From: Salinibacterium sp. TMP30
Lineage (GTDB): Bacteria > Actinomycetota > Actinomycetes > Actinomycetales > Microbacteriaceae
Length of the DNA stretch: 64,000 nucleotides
Assembly (NCBI RefSeq): GCF_038397785.1
Contig: NZ_CP151642.1
Span: 2,356,001-2,420,000, forward strand
Direction of reading: 5' to 3'
The notes beneath the pieces were generated by a model. It saw only the letters and a program-made list of their open reading frames with translations, was not told the DNA's origin and ran no database searches. Numbering within the stretch: the first letter of the stretch is position 1; each line of letters starts with the position of its first letter. This document shows positions 53,514 through 62,272 of the stretch, piece by piece. The position numbers and the translations under genes were made by a program.

Positions 53514-54587
53514 GTGGAATCTTCCACTCACACTATTGAGCGCTTCACCCCGGCAGCGATGCCCGCCAAATTACTGAGCGCTCTCGGCCCTGAGCGTGCC
53601 GAATTCTGGAAGCTCAATCGCGAGCCATACAACCCGCAGGTGTGGATGCTCGACTCACCGCACGGCGCGGCTGCAGCCCTCACCTCTGGTCGCCCCAATA
53701 CGCGCTACACAAAAATTGTCGATCTCTGGTGTGAGGCCGGTGCCAGCGCAGAAGTACTCGTGGGCGAAATCATTACGGCATCCCAGCAGCGCGGTGATGC
53801 CTGCATCAAGTGGCAACTGGCTTCGGATACTGAACTGCCCGGCTTCGCGCTCGCCCTCGGTTTCAGTGAACTGCGTGAGCCCATCTCCTCGGCCGACGGC
53901 ACCCGCGATGTGCGCGGATTCGTGAAGTGGCACAGCGAATGGCCACACCCCCAGTTGCGCTATTACGGGCAGACCACGCTCTTCACGTGTGGGGCTGTAG
54001 CCGCCATGACGGCGCTCACCCAGCTCGGACTCGACCCCTTCGATTCGACCGACGACGCCGATGCCCGCGAGCGCGAACTCGCCTTCTGGCGGGCAGCAAC
54101 CAACTTTCCGGCCGTCGAACCCATCGGACTCGCCGTTGCCGTGCACGATGCGGTCGCCGCAACAGGCGTACGCCTCGAACTTCACCTCGACACCACTGAG
54201 CCGACATTGCTCGAAACGTATGAGGGCGACGAGCGCGTCTTTCGGGAGCAGCTGCAAACACAATCGCGGGCAGAGGCGGCGAGCCGCGGCATCCAGCAGC
54301 ACACCCAACCACTCCCCATCGAAACGATCGTAGAGCGGGTGGCTGGTGGCGAGCTGGCACTGCTGCTGATCGAAGAAGAGCCCATGCACGACGCCTCAAC
54401 ACCGCACTGGGTTGTCGCCCACGCGGTGCAGGGTGACACGGTGCTAGTGAACGATCCGTGGATCACAGCGGAGCACGGCGAGACCTGGGTTGACTCCCAC
54501 GATCTGCCCGTTTCGGTCGCGGTGCTCGACCAAATGGTTGCTTTCGGTGACCCCGCGTATCGCGGAGTGATTTTTATGGCACGCTGA
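53514..54587 (+). CDS. C39-like cysteine peptidase family protein
   Basis: A 357-residue protein whose second half is a papain-like C39-type domain: catalytic Cys in YYGQTTLFTCGAVAAMTAL (about residue 164), His in TPHWVVAHAVQGD and an Asn/Asp in VLVNDPW. The N-terminal half (to about 140) has an alpha/beta pattern reminiscent of a GNAT-like fold (RYTKIVDLWCEAGASAEVLV, ALALGFSELREPIS). There is no signal peptide. The start is GTG at 53514, 4 bases after AAAGGAC. It is last in the importer operon, so it may cut imported peptides in the cytoplasm; this is inference. Confidence 0.72.
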   Translation: MESSTHTIERFTPAAMPAKLLSALGPERAEFWKLNREPYNPQVWMLDSPHGAAAALTSGRPNTRYTKIVDLWCEAGASAEVLVGEIITASQQRGDACIKWQLASDTELPGFALALGFSELREPISSADGTRDVRGFVKWHSEWPHPQLRYYGQTTLFTCGAVAAMTALTQLGLDPFDSTDDADARERELAFWRAATNFPAVEPIGLAVAVHDAVAATGVRLELHLDTTEPTLLETYEGDERVFREQLQTQSRAEAASRGIQQHTQPLPIETIVERVAGGELALLLIEEEPMHDASTPHWVVAHAVQGDTVLVNDPWITAEHGETWVDSHDLPVSVAVLDQMVAFGDPAYRGVIFMAR

Positions 54588-54590
54588 AAA

Positions 54591-54602
54591 TCACCTAGGT
54601 GA
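54591..54602. terminator. 12-bp palindrome between convergent genes
   Basis: TCACCTAGGTGA is a perfect palindrome in the 27 bp between the stops of the C39-like gene and the GH36 gene. It may be a small bidirectional terminator; loopless and without a T run, so weak evidence. Confidence 0.3.
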
Positions 54603-54614
54603 GGAACTTGCCGA

Positions 54615-56798
54615 CTAGACCGCAGTAACCCGCAGCACGATCGCTTCGTCGGGGTGCAGCAACGGCACATCGATTCCCACAGAGTCGAGTACGACGCCCG
54701 GCAGTGTGATTTCACCGTCGACCCACCACGCCGGCGCAGTACCCGGGTAGGTCTCGGCGGGGGAACCCACGTCCACTGGGGCAATTCGATAGTTGCGGTG
54801 CGGGTCGAGGCCCGGCAGTCGGCGTGTGGGCCGCACCGAATCGCTGGGCGTCACAAGACAGGTAATCCAAAAAACACCATCGCTCAGATCGTGGGCGACC
54901 ACACCGGTGACGATCGGGTCTTCACCGGTCTCGCCGCGCACTACTCGGCCCGAATGAATCAGAGAGCGCAACGCGCGATAGGTTCCCGCCCAGGTTCGCA
55001 GGGCATCCCGTTCGACTTCGGTTGTGGTGGTGAGATCCCATTCAATGCCGGAGTGCCCCATGAGCGCGGTCGCGAGTCGGAAGCCGAGCGAGAGCGAACG
55101 GCCCGAGGTGTGGGCGGGAGACGAACCGACATGCGAACCCAAGTATTCGAAGGGGACAAGCAGGTTGGTCCACCGCATGATCGAGAACCGGTCGTGGGCA
55201 TCGTTGGTGTCTGACGGCCAGACACGCTGCACACGCTCAAGCACGCCCGCATCTACGCGGGCACCCCCCGAGGCGCACGATTCGATCTCGACGTGCGGGT
55301 ACCGTTCGCGCAACTCGTCCATCAATCGGTAGGTGGCGTGCACATGCCGGTGAACAGAACCACCAAGCAGGTCACGGTTCATGTCCCACTTGAGGTAGCT
55401 AATCGCGTACTCATCGAGCAGCGCCGCAATTGCTTCCCGCACATGGTCGTGCGCGGCAGGGTTGTCGAGGTCGAGCACATACTGGTTGCGCCACGATTTG
55501 GGCAGTGGTCGGTCATCGTCCCGCAAAATCCATTCCGGATGCTCGCGCGCAAGCTCAGAGTCAAGCGAAACCATCTCGGGTTCAACCCACAGACCGAACT
55601 GCATTCCGGCGGAAGTCACGCGGTCAACGAGGGGTGCAAGCCCATTCGGCCAGGCCACCGGATCGACGGTCCAGTCGCCTAGGGCACGTGCGGCGTCGGT
55701 GCGCCCCGTCATCCAACCGTCATCGAGCACAAACCGTTCAACCCCAACTTCGGCAGCGGCGTCAACGAGGCCGGTTAGCTGCTCAACGTTGTGGTCGAAA
55801 TAGACGGCCTCCCACGTGTTGAGGGTGAGCGGGCGCGGTGTCGTGGGGTGCGCGGGGAGATCTCGGAACCAGGAATGGAACCGCTCGCTGAGGCCATCGA
55901 GGCCGGCATCCGACCATGCGGCGTACGCCCACGGGCTTTGGTAGCTTTCATCGGTCGCAAGCCGCAGCTCGCCGGGGGCGAAAAGTTCGGCGGCGCCCAG
56001 TGTTGTGATGCCGAGGGCTGTGCGGTCGATCCACATGCGGGTGTCGCCGCTGGTGCCCAGATGGATTGCCCAGACTTCACCGTGGCGAAAGCCGAAATCG
56101 GGTGTTCCGGCAACGGTGAGGTAGGAATCGTCGTGACCGCGACGGCCATACCGTGATTCACGCAGCCAGGTGCCATAGTCGATTGCTGAACGCTGGGGCA
56201 CGCGTTCTGCTGCCCAGATTCCGGTGAAGTCGAGTCGCTCTCGCGCCATCGGCGGCAGCGGAAGTGTTGTCGCGAGCGTCGAAAGCTCAAACGGCTGTGC
56301 GGCAGTGTTCGTGATGTGTGACCGGCTGCGAAGTACACCGCTGGGTGATAGCTCAAACTCGACGATGAGTCGCAGCGTTGCGGCATCCATCGCCGTGGTT
56401 GCGTCACCCGAGTTTGCACTAGCGCGTGATGTGGCAGCGTCGCTCAGTGTTATCGAAACACGGTGGGGCTTCGGATAATCGATGCTCTCGGTGTGCAGCA
56501 TCGGCCGGCGAACTCGCCCGCCCTCTGTATCGTGCCGGCCTTCGAGACCGGGGATGCCAGTCCAGGCATCGGCAAGCAGGGGAACAATTCCCAGCCGCAA
56601 AGGTTCGTCGATTGAACTGGGGCCCACGGCGCGTTCGCGAGAACGAACCACGTCACTCAATTGTTGGGGTGAGAGTTCTCCGAGGTCGGAGCCCCAGTGC
56701 GTGATCGACGGCACGCCCGTGCCGCGGGTGTCCAGCACAAGGCTGGTACCCGCGGCACGGAGGTGAATAACGTCGTTCGTGTTATTCGTTGACAGCAA
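54615..56798 (-). CDS. Alpha-galactosidase, GH36 family
   Basis: A 727-residue GH36 enzyme removing terminal alpha-galactose, as from raffinose or melibiose. The nucleophile Asp is in YLKWDMNRD and the acid/base Asp in PSDTNDAHDR; ERFVLDDGWM and GLWVEPEMVS are family segments, with the N-terminal beta-sandwich and C-terminal beta-domain in place. There is no signal peptide, so it acts inside the cell on imported sugar. It appears to start with TTG at 56796-56798, AAGG 9 bases ahead, overlapping the binding-protein gene by 17 bp. Confidence 0.92.
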   Translation of the reverse strand: MLSTNNTNDVIHLRAAGTSLVLDTRGTGVPSITHWGSDLGELSPQQLSDVVRSRERAVGPSSIDEPLRLGIVPLLADAWTGIPGLEGRHDTEGGRVRRPMLHTESIDYPKPHRVSITLSDAATSRASANSGDATTAMDAATLRLIVEFELSPSGVLRSRSHITNTAAQPFELSTLATTLPLPPMARERLDFTGIWAAERVPQRSAIDYGTWLRESRYGRRGHDDSYLTVAGTPDFGFRHGEVWAIHLGTSGDTRMWIDRTALGITTLGAAELFAPGELRLATDESYQSPWAYAAWSDAGLDGLSERFHSWFRDLPAHPTTPRPLTLNTWEAVYFDHNVEQLTGLVDAAAEVGVERFVLDDGWMTGRTDAARALGDWTVDPVAWPNGLAPLVDRVTSAGMQFGLWVEPEMVSLDSELAREHPEWILRDDDRPLPKSWRNQYVLDLDNPAAHDHVREAIAALLDEYAISYLKWDMNRDLLGGSVHRHVHATYRLMDELRERYPHVEIESCASGGARVDAGVLERVQRVWPSDTNDAHDRFSIMRWTNLLVPFEYLGSHVGSSPAHTSGRSLSLGFRLATALMGHSGIEWDLTTTTEVERDALRTWAGTYRALRSLIHSGRVVRGETGEDPIVTGVVAHDLSDGVFWITCLVTPSDSVRPTRRLPGLDPHRNYRIAPVDVGSPAETYPGTAPAWWVDGEITLPGVVLDSVGIDVPLLHPDEAIVLRVTAV

Positions 56799-58113
56799 TC
56801 GCGGCAGCCTTCATGGCGTCGATTGTTTTCTGCTGACCCGATTTCAGTGCATCCATGAGGGTGCCTGAACCGGAGATTGCGGCGGAGAACCCGTCAGCAA
56901 CATCCGTGTAGGTCTGCGTCATTGTTGGTCCCCACGTGAAGTCGGGGTTGACCTGGGCTCCGGCTTCAGCGAACACATCGTAAATGTTCTGTCCGCCGTA
57001 GAAGTCGAGGCCCTCGGAGAATGCTGGCAGGTCTCCGCCAGCCTTCGTTGCCGGGTAGATGTTCGCTGTCTTGTTCATGCTCGTCAGCGCTTCTGGGTCG
57101 GTGTTCAGCCAGAGTGCGAACTGTGCAGCCTCGTAGGGGTGCTCGCTTCCCTTGAGTACTGCGGTGCTCGATCCGCCCCAGTTACCTGCAGCGGAGTCGC
57201 CAGCGTTCCACTGCGGCATCGGAGCTACAGCCCAGTTGCCTGCGGTGTCGGGTGCGCCACTCGTGATGGTGTTTGCACCCCATACTGCAGAAACCCAGCT
57301 CCAGACTTCGCCCGAGTTGTAGCCGTTGTTCCACTCGTCAGTCCACGGCGGAAGAGTTGCGACGAGGTCATCGTCGAGCAACCCCTGCCAGTATTCGGCA
57401 ACCTTGGCCGACTCGGGGGAGTCGAGGGTTACATCCCATGCGGTTCCGTCGTTCTGGAACCACTGGCCGTCTGCCTGCCACACGAGCCCAGCGAAGGCGT
57501 TGATGTCGCTCTGTGAGAAGTTGGTGATGTAGCCACCCTCTGCGCGGATCTTCTTCGCTGCCTCAGCGTATTCGTCCCACGTGGTCGGGATGGCGATGCC
57601 AGCCTTCTCGAACAGGTCGGCGCGGTAGAACAAGGCTTCAGGGCCAGTGTCCTGCGGGATTGCGTAGACCGCGTTGTCTTCACCGAACGTCACTTGGCTC
57701 CAGGTCCAGTCAATGAACTGGTCCTGAGCATCCATGACCCCAGCGCAGTCGGCGATGTTAACAACACCGTCTTGCACGCGGAAGTTGGGCAGTGCGTCGT
57801 ACTCGATCTGGCCGAGATCGGGAGCATTGCCTGCTTCGATCTGGTTGAAGAAGTTCTTGTACGTTCCGCCGTTACCGTTCGGACCGGTCTGAACCTCAAC
57901 CTGGATGTCAGGATTCTTCTCGTTCCAGATTGCTACGGCATCTTCCATGCCGGGCAACCAGGTAGTGAAGTTGAGGGTTACCGGTCCCTCTGACGGAGCA
58001 CAGGCTGCGGCGTCTGTGCCACCGTCTGTGCCTGCGCCGGATGAGCATGCGGAGAGTGCGAGCACGGAGACGAGCATCAGTGCTCCTCCGGCCCGACCTA
58101 TGCGATTAGCCAT
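56782..58113 (-). CDS. Sugar ABC transporter substrate-binding lipoprotein (CUT1 family)
   Basis: A 443-residue binding protein. The signal peptide ends in the lipobox LALSAC (Cys23). The mature part is a family 1 solute-binding protein: VTLNFTTWLPGMEDAV, APDLGQIEYDALPNF, ALFYRADLFEKAGI and WGGSSTAVLKGSEHP. GGAAGG precedes the ATG. It stands between the permeases and the GH36 gene, pointing to galacto-oligosaccharide capture. No ATPase gene lies in the locus, so a shared MsiK-type ATPase elsewhere is probable. Confidence 0.92.
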   Translation of the reverse strand: MANRIGRAGGALMLVSVLALSACSSGAGTDGGTDAAACAPSEGPVTLNFTTWLPGMEDAVAIWNEKNPDIQVEVQTGPNGNGGTYKNFFNQIEAGNAPDLGQIEYDALPNFRVQDGVVNIADCAGVMDAQDQFIDWTWSQVTFGEDNAVYAIPQDTGPEALFYRADLFEKAGIAIPTTWDEYAEAAKKIRAEGGYITNFSQSDINAFAGLVWQADGQWFQNDGTAWDVTLDSPESAKVAEYWQGLLDDDLVATLPPWTDEWNNGYNSGEVWSWVSAVWGANTITSGAPDTAGNWAVAPMPQWNAGDSAAGNWGGSSTAVLKGSEHPYEAAQFALWLNTDPEALTSMNKTANIYPATKAGGDLPAFSEGLDFYGGQNIYDVFAEAGAQVNPDFTWGPTMTQTYTDVADGFSAAISGSGTLMDALKSGQQKTIDAMKAAAIAVNE

Positions 58114-58184
58114 GCGAGTTCCTTCCTAGTGATTGTTCGTGGTGCGGGGTTCCATCGGCGCGAACCGAGTGGTCTGTGGGGCGA

Positions 58185-59084
58185 TCATTTGAGCGCGCCC
58201 GTTCCCAGCCCGCTGCGCCAGAAGCGCTGCAGGCCGAGGAAAGCGATGATGAGCGGGATGATCGAGAGCAGTGCGCCAATAATCACGAGCGCCCGAATTT
58301 CAGGAATCTGGCTGACTTGGCTGTTCCAGATGTAGAGACCAAGCGTTACCGGGAACAGCTCTTCGTCACGGAGCATGATCAGCGGCAGGAAGAAGTTGTT
58401 CCAGATCGTCACAAACTGGAACAGGAAGATCGTGACCATGGCCGGCATCATCAGTCGCGTTGAGACGGTAAAGAAGGTGCGGACTTCTCCTGAGCCGTCA
58501 ATTCGCGCGGCCTCAACAAGCTCATCAGGAACGCTTGAACTCGCGTAGATGCGCGCCAAGTAGACGCCGAACGGGCTGACGAGGCTGGGGAGGAACACAG
58601 ACCAAAAAGTGTTAGTTGCTCCGACCTGGCTGAAGACCAGAAATAGGGGTAGCGCCAGTGCGGTTGCCGGAACCAACACTCCACCGAGGATGATGTTGAA
58701 GATTGTCTCGCGACCGCGGAAAGCATACTTCGCGAGCGCGTAGCCGGTCATTGTGGCGAAGAGGGTAGCGATCGCGGCGCCAGCACCGGCGTAGAGCACA
58801 CTGTTGAGCATCCACTGGAAAAAGAGGCCATCACGGTAGCTCGCGAGGTCGGCAATGTTCTGAAAGAGGTTGAAGTCAGCGAACCACAGTGGTGCCGAAG
58901 AAATGAAGTCGCTGCGGTCTTTCGTAGCCGCAACGAAAAGCCACCAGATCGGCACCAAGAAATAGAAGGTGCAAATGGCCATGACCAGCATGGCACCAGC
59001 CCGCGAGAACAGGCTTTCGCGCGGCCCGCGAAGCCGCTTCGCCACGGAAGTAGACTTCGCCGCTGAAGTAGTTGGGGCACTCAT
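58185..59084 (-). CDS. Sugar ABC transporter permease, MalG-type
   Basis: A 299-residue permease with six spans. The MalG-type coupling loop is ELVEAARIDGSGEVRTFFTV, and the protein has LFATMTGYALAKYAFRGRE and the C-terminal end FLGLQRFWRSGLGTGALK. The ATG at 59082-59084 shares a base with the stop of the preceding permease (TGATG). A 71-bp gap separates it from the binding-protein gene, which may allow extra expression of the latter. Confidence 0.9.
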   Translation of the reverse strand: MSAPTTSAAKSTSVAKRLRGPRESLFSRAGAMLVMAICTFYFLVPIWWLFVAATKDRSDFISSAPLWFADFNLFQNIADLASYRDGLFFQWMLNSVLYAGAGAAIATLFATMTGYALAKYAFRGRETIFNIILGGVLVPATALALPLFLVFSQVGATNTFWSVFLPSLVSPFGVYLARIYASSSVPDELVEAARIDGSGEVRTFFTVSTRLMMPAMVTIFLFQFVTIWNNFFLPLIMLRDEELFPVTLGLYIWNSQVSQIPEIRALVIIGALLSIIPLIIAFLGLQRFWRSGLGTGALK

Positions 59085-60001
59085 CAGTCAGCCTTTCGTT
59101 GAGTGAGCTTGAGCACGGTGAATGACAGCGCGAAAGTCAGCAGGGCAAGCACCACCGAGAACGCCGCTGCCAAATTCACGTTCGGTACTGATGCCGTCGA
59201 GTAAATGAGCAAGTTCGGCGTGTAGGTGCTAGTCACCGCGGAAGTGAAGCTCTTGAACACCTGCGGTTCGGCAAGCAGTTGTAGGGTTCCGATGATCGAG
59301 AAGATCGACGTCAGTATGATCGCGGGCGTCACCAGCGGAATCTTGATCGACCACGCTATTCGCGCCTGAGAGGCGCCATCGAGGCGGGCGGCCTCATAAA
59401 GCTCGCTCGGGATCGCCAACAGTGCCGAGTAAATGATGATCATGTTGTAGCCGATGAACACCCAGGTGACGACGTTGGCAATCGACCACAGCACCAGATC
59501 AGCACCCAAGAAGTTGATCTCACTCGTGACCGCCGTAAATGGCGACAGGTTGGGCGAGTAAAGGAAGCCCCACATGACCGCCGCGATTACACCGGGAACT
59601 GCGTAAGGGGCGAAGAACGCGAGCCTAAAGAAGCGCTTGCCCTTAACGAGCGGCGAATCCAGCAGCAGAGCCAACAGCAGCGCAACACCGAGCATGATCG
59701 GCACCTGCACGACACCAAAGCCGGCGACACGAAGAATGGATGCCCAGAAAGCATCGTCTTGGAAGACCCGTGCGTACTGCACGAACCCCCCAAACACCTC
59801 CGTCGGCTTACCGAAGGTTCCCTCACGCTCTACCGTAAGCAGCGACTGGTAGATCGCAACGAAGATCGGGATGATGTAGAACAGGCTGAACAGCACAGCG
59901 AATGGGGTGATAAAGAAAATCACCGCACCGCGGTTCTTGGACACCCCTCGCCTCTTTACCTGCTGTGGTGCTGTGGTGGGTTGAGCAATGCTGGTGTTCA
60001 T
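59084..60001 (-). CDS. Sugar ABC transporter permease, MalF-type
   Basis: A 305-residue permease with six spans. The coupling loop is LYEAARLDGASQARIAWSI, preceded by VFIGYNMIIIYSALLAIPSE. The N-terminal basic stretch (VKRRGVSKNRGAV) precedes the first span. The ATG at 59999-60001 overlaps the GH42 stop by four bases. Together with the MalG-type partner it forms the membrane channel of a CUT1 importer. Confidence 0.9.
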   Translation of the reverse strand: MNTSIAQPTTAPQQVKRRGVSKNRGAVIFFITPFAVLFSLFYIIPIFVAIYQSLLTVEREGTFGKPTEVFGGFVQYARVFQDDAFWASILRVAGFGVVQVPIMLGVALLLALLLDSPLVKGKRFFRLAFFAPYAVPGVIAAVMWGFLYSPNLSPFTAVTSEINFLGADLVLWSIANVVTWVFIGYNMIIIYSALLAIPSELYEAARLDGASQARIAWSIKIPLVTPAIILTSIFSIIGTLQLLAEPQVFKSFTSAVTSTYTPNLLIYSTASVPNVNLAAAFSVVLALLTFALSFTVLKLTQRKAD

Positions 60002-62037
60002 CGCGTAGCTCCTTCTTCAACACTCAGGCGGATGACGCGAACGCCCCCGGCAGGAACAGTCACCGAACCCGCAATCGTTGTGTCTGTCAACAGCTCTTCG
60101 CCATCGACAGGGAAAGAAATGTCGTGGGCGCTGTGGTTAATGACAAAGCGGAAGCGTTCTGAGTCGTTCGACCGAGTGACCACCTCAACACCAGCACGAA
60201 GCTCCAGCTGTTCAACGCCAGCCTCGTCGAGCGCACGGCCCATCAGGTCAGCGAAACTTGGCTCGTCGAGCGCGGTAGCCACGTACCAGGCCGCTCCCGA
60301 ACCGAAGCGATTGCGCGTGATTGCCGGCCCACCGGGCACTGGGCCGCTCGCGAATTCGGCGACGACATCCGCAGTGGTTGGTCGAACATGTTCTGCCCAG
60401 GTCGTGGCGTGTCCGCCGTCGCTGAGCACAAGCTGAGTTTCGGGCATGAGGGGGAAGAATTGTTCGGTCCAGACCCCTAGCAGCGCAGGGAATGCCCCGG
60501 GAGGCGTCTCTCCTGTGGGGTCACACCGGATGCCATCAGTTTCGTCAACGATGCCCGAGAAGAAGGTAACAACAGCGACACCGCCGGCCTCAACAAATTC
60601 GGTGATGACGTCGATACTGTCGTCGTCGACGAGGTAGAGGCTCGGAACAACAACAAGCTGGTAGTCGTTAAGTGCTGCGCCCGGCGCGACGACGTCTACG
60701 GTGACCCCGTTGGCGCGGAGTGCATCGTAGGCAGCGTGCACTTGCTCGAGGTATTTCACGTCTGTTGATGGTTGCGAGTCGCCCTCGGCGGCCCACCAGG
60801 ATTCCCAACTGAATATTAACGCCACTGAAGCCTCGACCCGGGTGCCCGCGAGAGACTCGAGCGCGTGGAGTTTCGCACCCAGGTCGAGGGTCTCACGCCA
60901 TACGGAAGTGTCAGTGCCGGCGTGAGGAAGAAGCGCCGAGTGAAACTTTTCGGCACCGTGTCGCGACGCACGCCACTGGAAGAAGCAGACGGTGTCTGCT
61001 CCTCTAGCGACATGAGTCAACGTATTGCGCAACATCTCGCCGGGCTGCTTGGCGAGATTGTGTGGCTGCCAGCTCACCGCACTGCTGGCCTGTTCCATGA
61101 GCACCCAGGGTGCGCCCTGCGCGAGACCGCGGGTGAGGTCAGCAGCAAACGACAGTTCGCTTACCGGATGCGATAGCCGGTGATCAAGGTAGTGATCGTT
61201 GGCGATGACATCCATTTCGCTCGCCCACTGCCAATAGTTTTGGCTGCGGATATGAGCGGTGACCATGAAATTGGTGGTGACGGGGATGCTGCTAACCGAG
61301 CGGAGCAGTGCCGCTTCGCCGCGGTAGTAGTCGAGCAGTTCATCCGAGCTGAAGCGTGAGAAGTCGATGCGCTGCGCAGGGTTTGTTGACGAGAGCGTCG
61401 CCCGCGGAGGAAGTATTTGGTTCCACTCGCTGTAGCGCTGGCTCCAGAAGGCGGTGCCCCATGCCTGGTTGAGCGCGTCAACAGTTGTGTAGCGGGCGCG
61501 AAGCCATTCGCGGAACGCGGCTGCTGAGGTGTCGCAGTAGCAGTGCGCGTTGTGGCATCCCAGTTCGTTGGAGACGTGCCACAGGGCGAGCGCTGGGTGC
61601 GAGCTATAGCGTTCGGCAACTTTCGCGACGAGGCCCAATGCTGCAGAACGGAACTCGGGCGAGCTCGGGCACCAGGCTTGGCGGCCGCCAGGCCAGCGGC
61701 GAGTGCCGTCGGCTGCGGTGGGCAAAATTTCGGGGTGGAGGGTGGTGAGCCAGGCGGGCGGTGATGAGGTTCCGGTGCCCAAATTGACGCGGATGCCCGC
61801 AGAGTGCAGCAGATCCATAATCGTATCGAGGCGGTCGAAGTTGTACTCTCCCTGCCGCGGCTCAATTTCTGCCCAACCAAAGATGTTGATTGCGACGAGG
61901 CTGACGCCGGCTTCACGCATGAGCGCGACATCCTGGTGCCAGACGCTTTCCGACCACTGCTCGGGGTTGTAGTCACACCCGAGCACCACTGAATCGGGTG
62001 ACCAGCTCGCGGCGCGATCTGCGCGGGATGTGGTCAC
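59998..62037 (-). CDS. Beta-galactosidase, GH42 family
   Basis: A 679-residue GH42 enzyme. The acid/base Glu is in ALWHVSNELGCHN and the nucleophile Glu in PWVLMEQASSAVSW. CDYNPEQWSESVW marks the N-terminus, and a trimerisation domain and C-terminal beta-domain follow. Cysteines in GCHNAHCYCD may bind structural zinc, as in other GH42 enzymes. GTG at 62035-62037 is chosen for the AAAGGAGG 6 bases ahead; the upstream frame extension crosses the operators. First gene of the galactoside operon. Confidence 0.92.
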   Translation of the reverse strand: MTTSRADRAASWSPDSVVLGCDYNPEQWSESVWHQDVALMREAGVSLVAINIFGWAEIEPRQGEYNFDRLDTIMDLLHSAGIRVNLGTGTSSPPAWLTTLHPEILPTAADGTRRWPGGRQAWCPSSPEFRSAALGLVAKVAERYSSHPALALWHVSNELGCHNAHCYCDTSAAAFREWLRARYTTVDALNQAWGTAFWSQRYSEWNQILPPRATLSSTNPAQRIDFSRFSSDELLDYYRGEAALLRSVSSIPVTTNFMVTAHIRSQNYWQWASEMDVIANDHYLDHRLSHPVSELSFAADLTRGLAQGAPWVLMEQASSAVSWQPHNLAKQPGEMLRNTLTHVARGADTVCFFQWRASRHGAEKFHSALLPHAGTDTSVWRETLDLGAKLHALESLAGTRVEASVALIFSWESWWAAEGDSQPSTDVKYLEQVHAAYDALRANGVTVDVVAPGAALNDYQLVVVPSLYLVDDDSIDVITEFVEAGGVAVVTFFSGIVDETDGIRCDPTGETPPGAFPALLGVWTEQFFPLMPETQLVLSDGGHATTWAEHVRPTTADVVAEFASGPVPGGPAITRNRFGSGAAWYVATALDEPSFADLMGRALDEAGVEQLELRAGVEVVTRSNDSERFRFVINHSAHDISFPVDGEELLTDTTIAGSVTVPAGGVRVIRLSVEEGATR

Positions 62038-62100
62038 ACGTGCCTCCTTTGGCATCTGACTCGACTGCTTGTGCTCTGAGTCTTTATTCTGCGGACGTTT

Positions 62101-62223
62101 TTCTGTGAACGTGCACAGAATCTGCCCCGAAAGAACCTGCGTGGTTTTCTGGGAGCGTGCACAGACTATGCGAGCCCTCATCGACGTGTCAAGCGTTCGG
62201 CGTGTCTGGGAGCGTGAACAGTC
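62101..62223. promoter_or_regulatory. Three operator-like repeats between the GH42 operon and lacI-type gene
   Basis: Site 1 (62101-62120) is TTCTGTGAACGTGCACAGAA, palindromic except at two central bases. Site 2 (62147-62166) is TTCTGGGAGCGTGCACAGAC. Site 3 (62204-62223) is GTCTGGGAGCGTGAACAGTC. The shared core is TCTGKGARCGTGMACAG. Starts are 46 and 57 bp apart. They fit binding by the adjacent LacI-family regulator, with site 1 nearest the GH42 promoter. Confidence 0.8.
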
Positions 62224-62272
62224 CCGCAAACTCGGGCAACCCACACACCGCTGCGAGCGCTAGCATGGAGCC

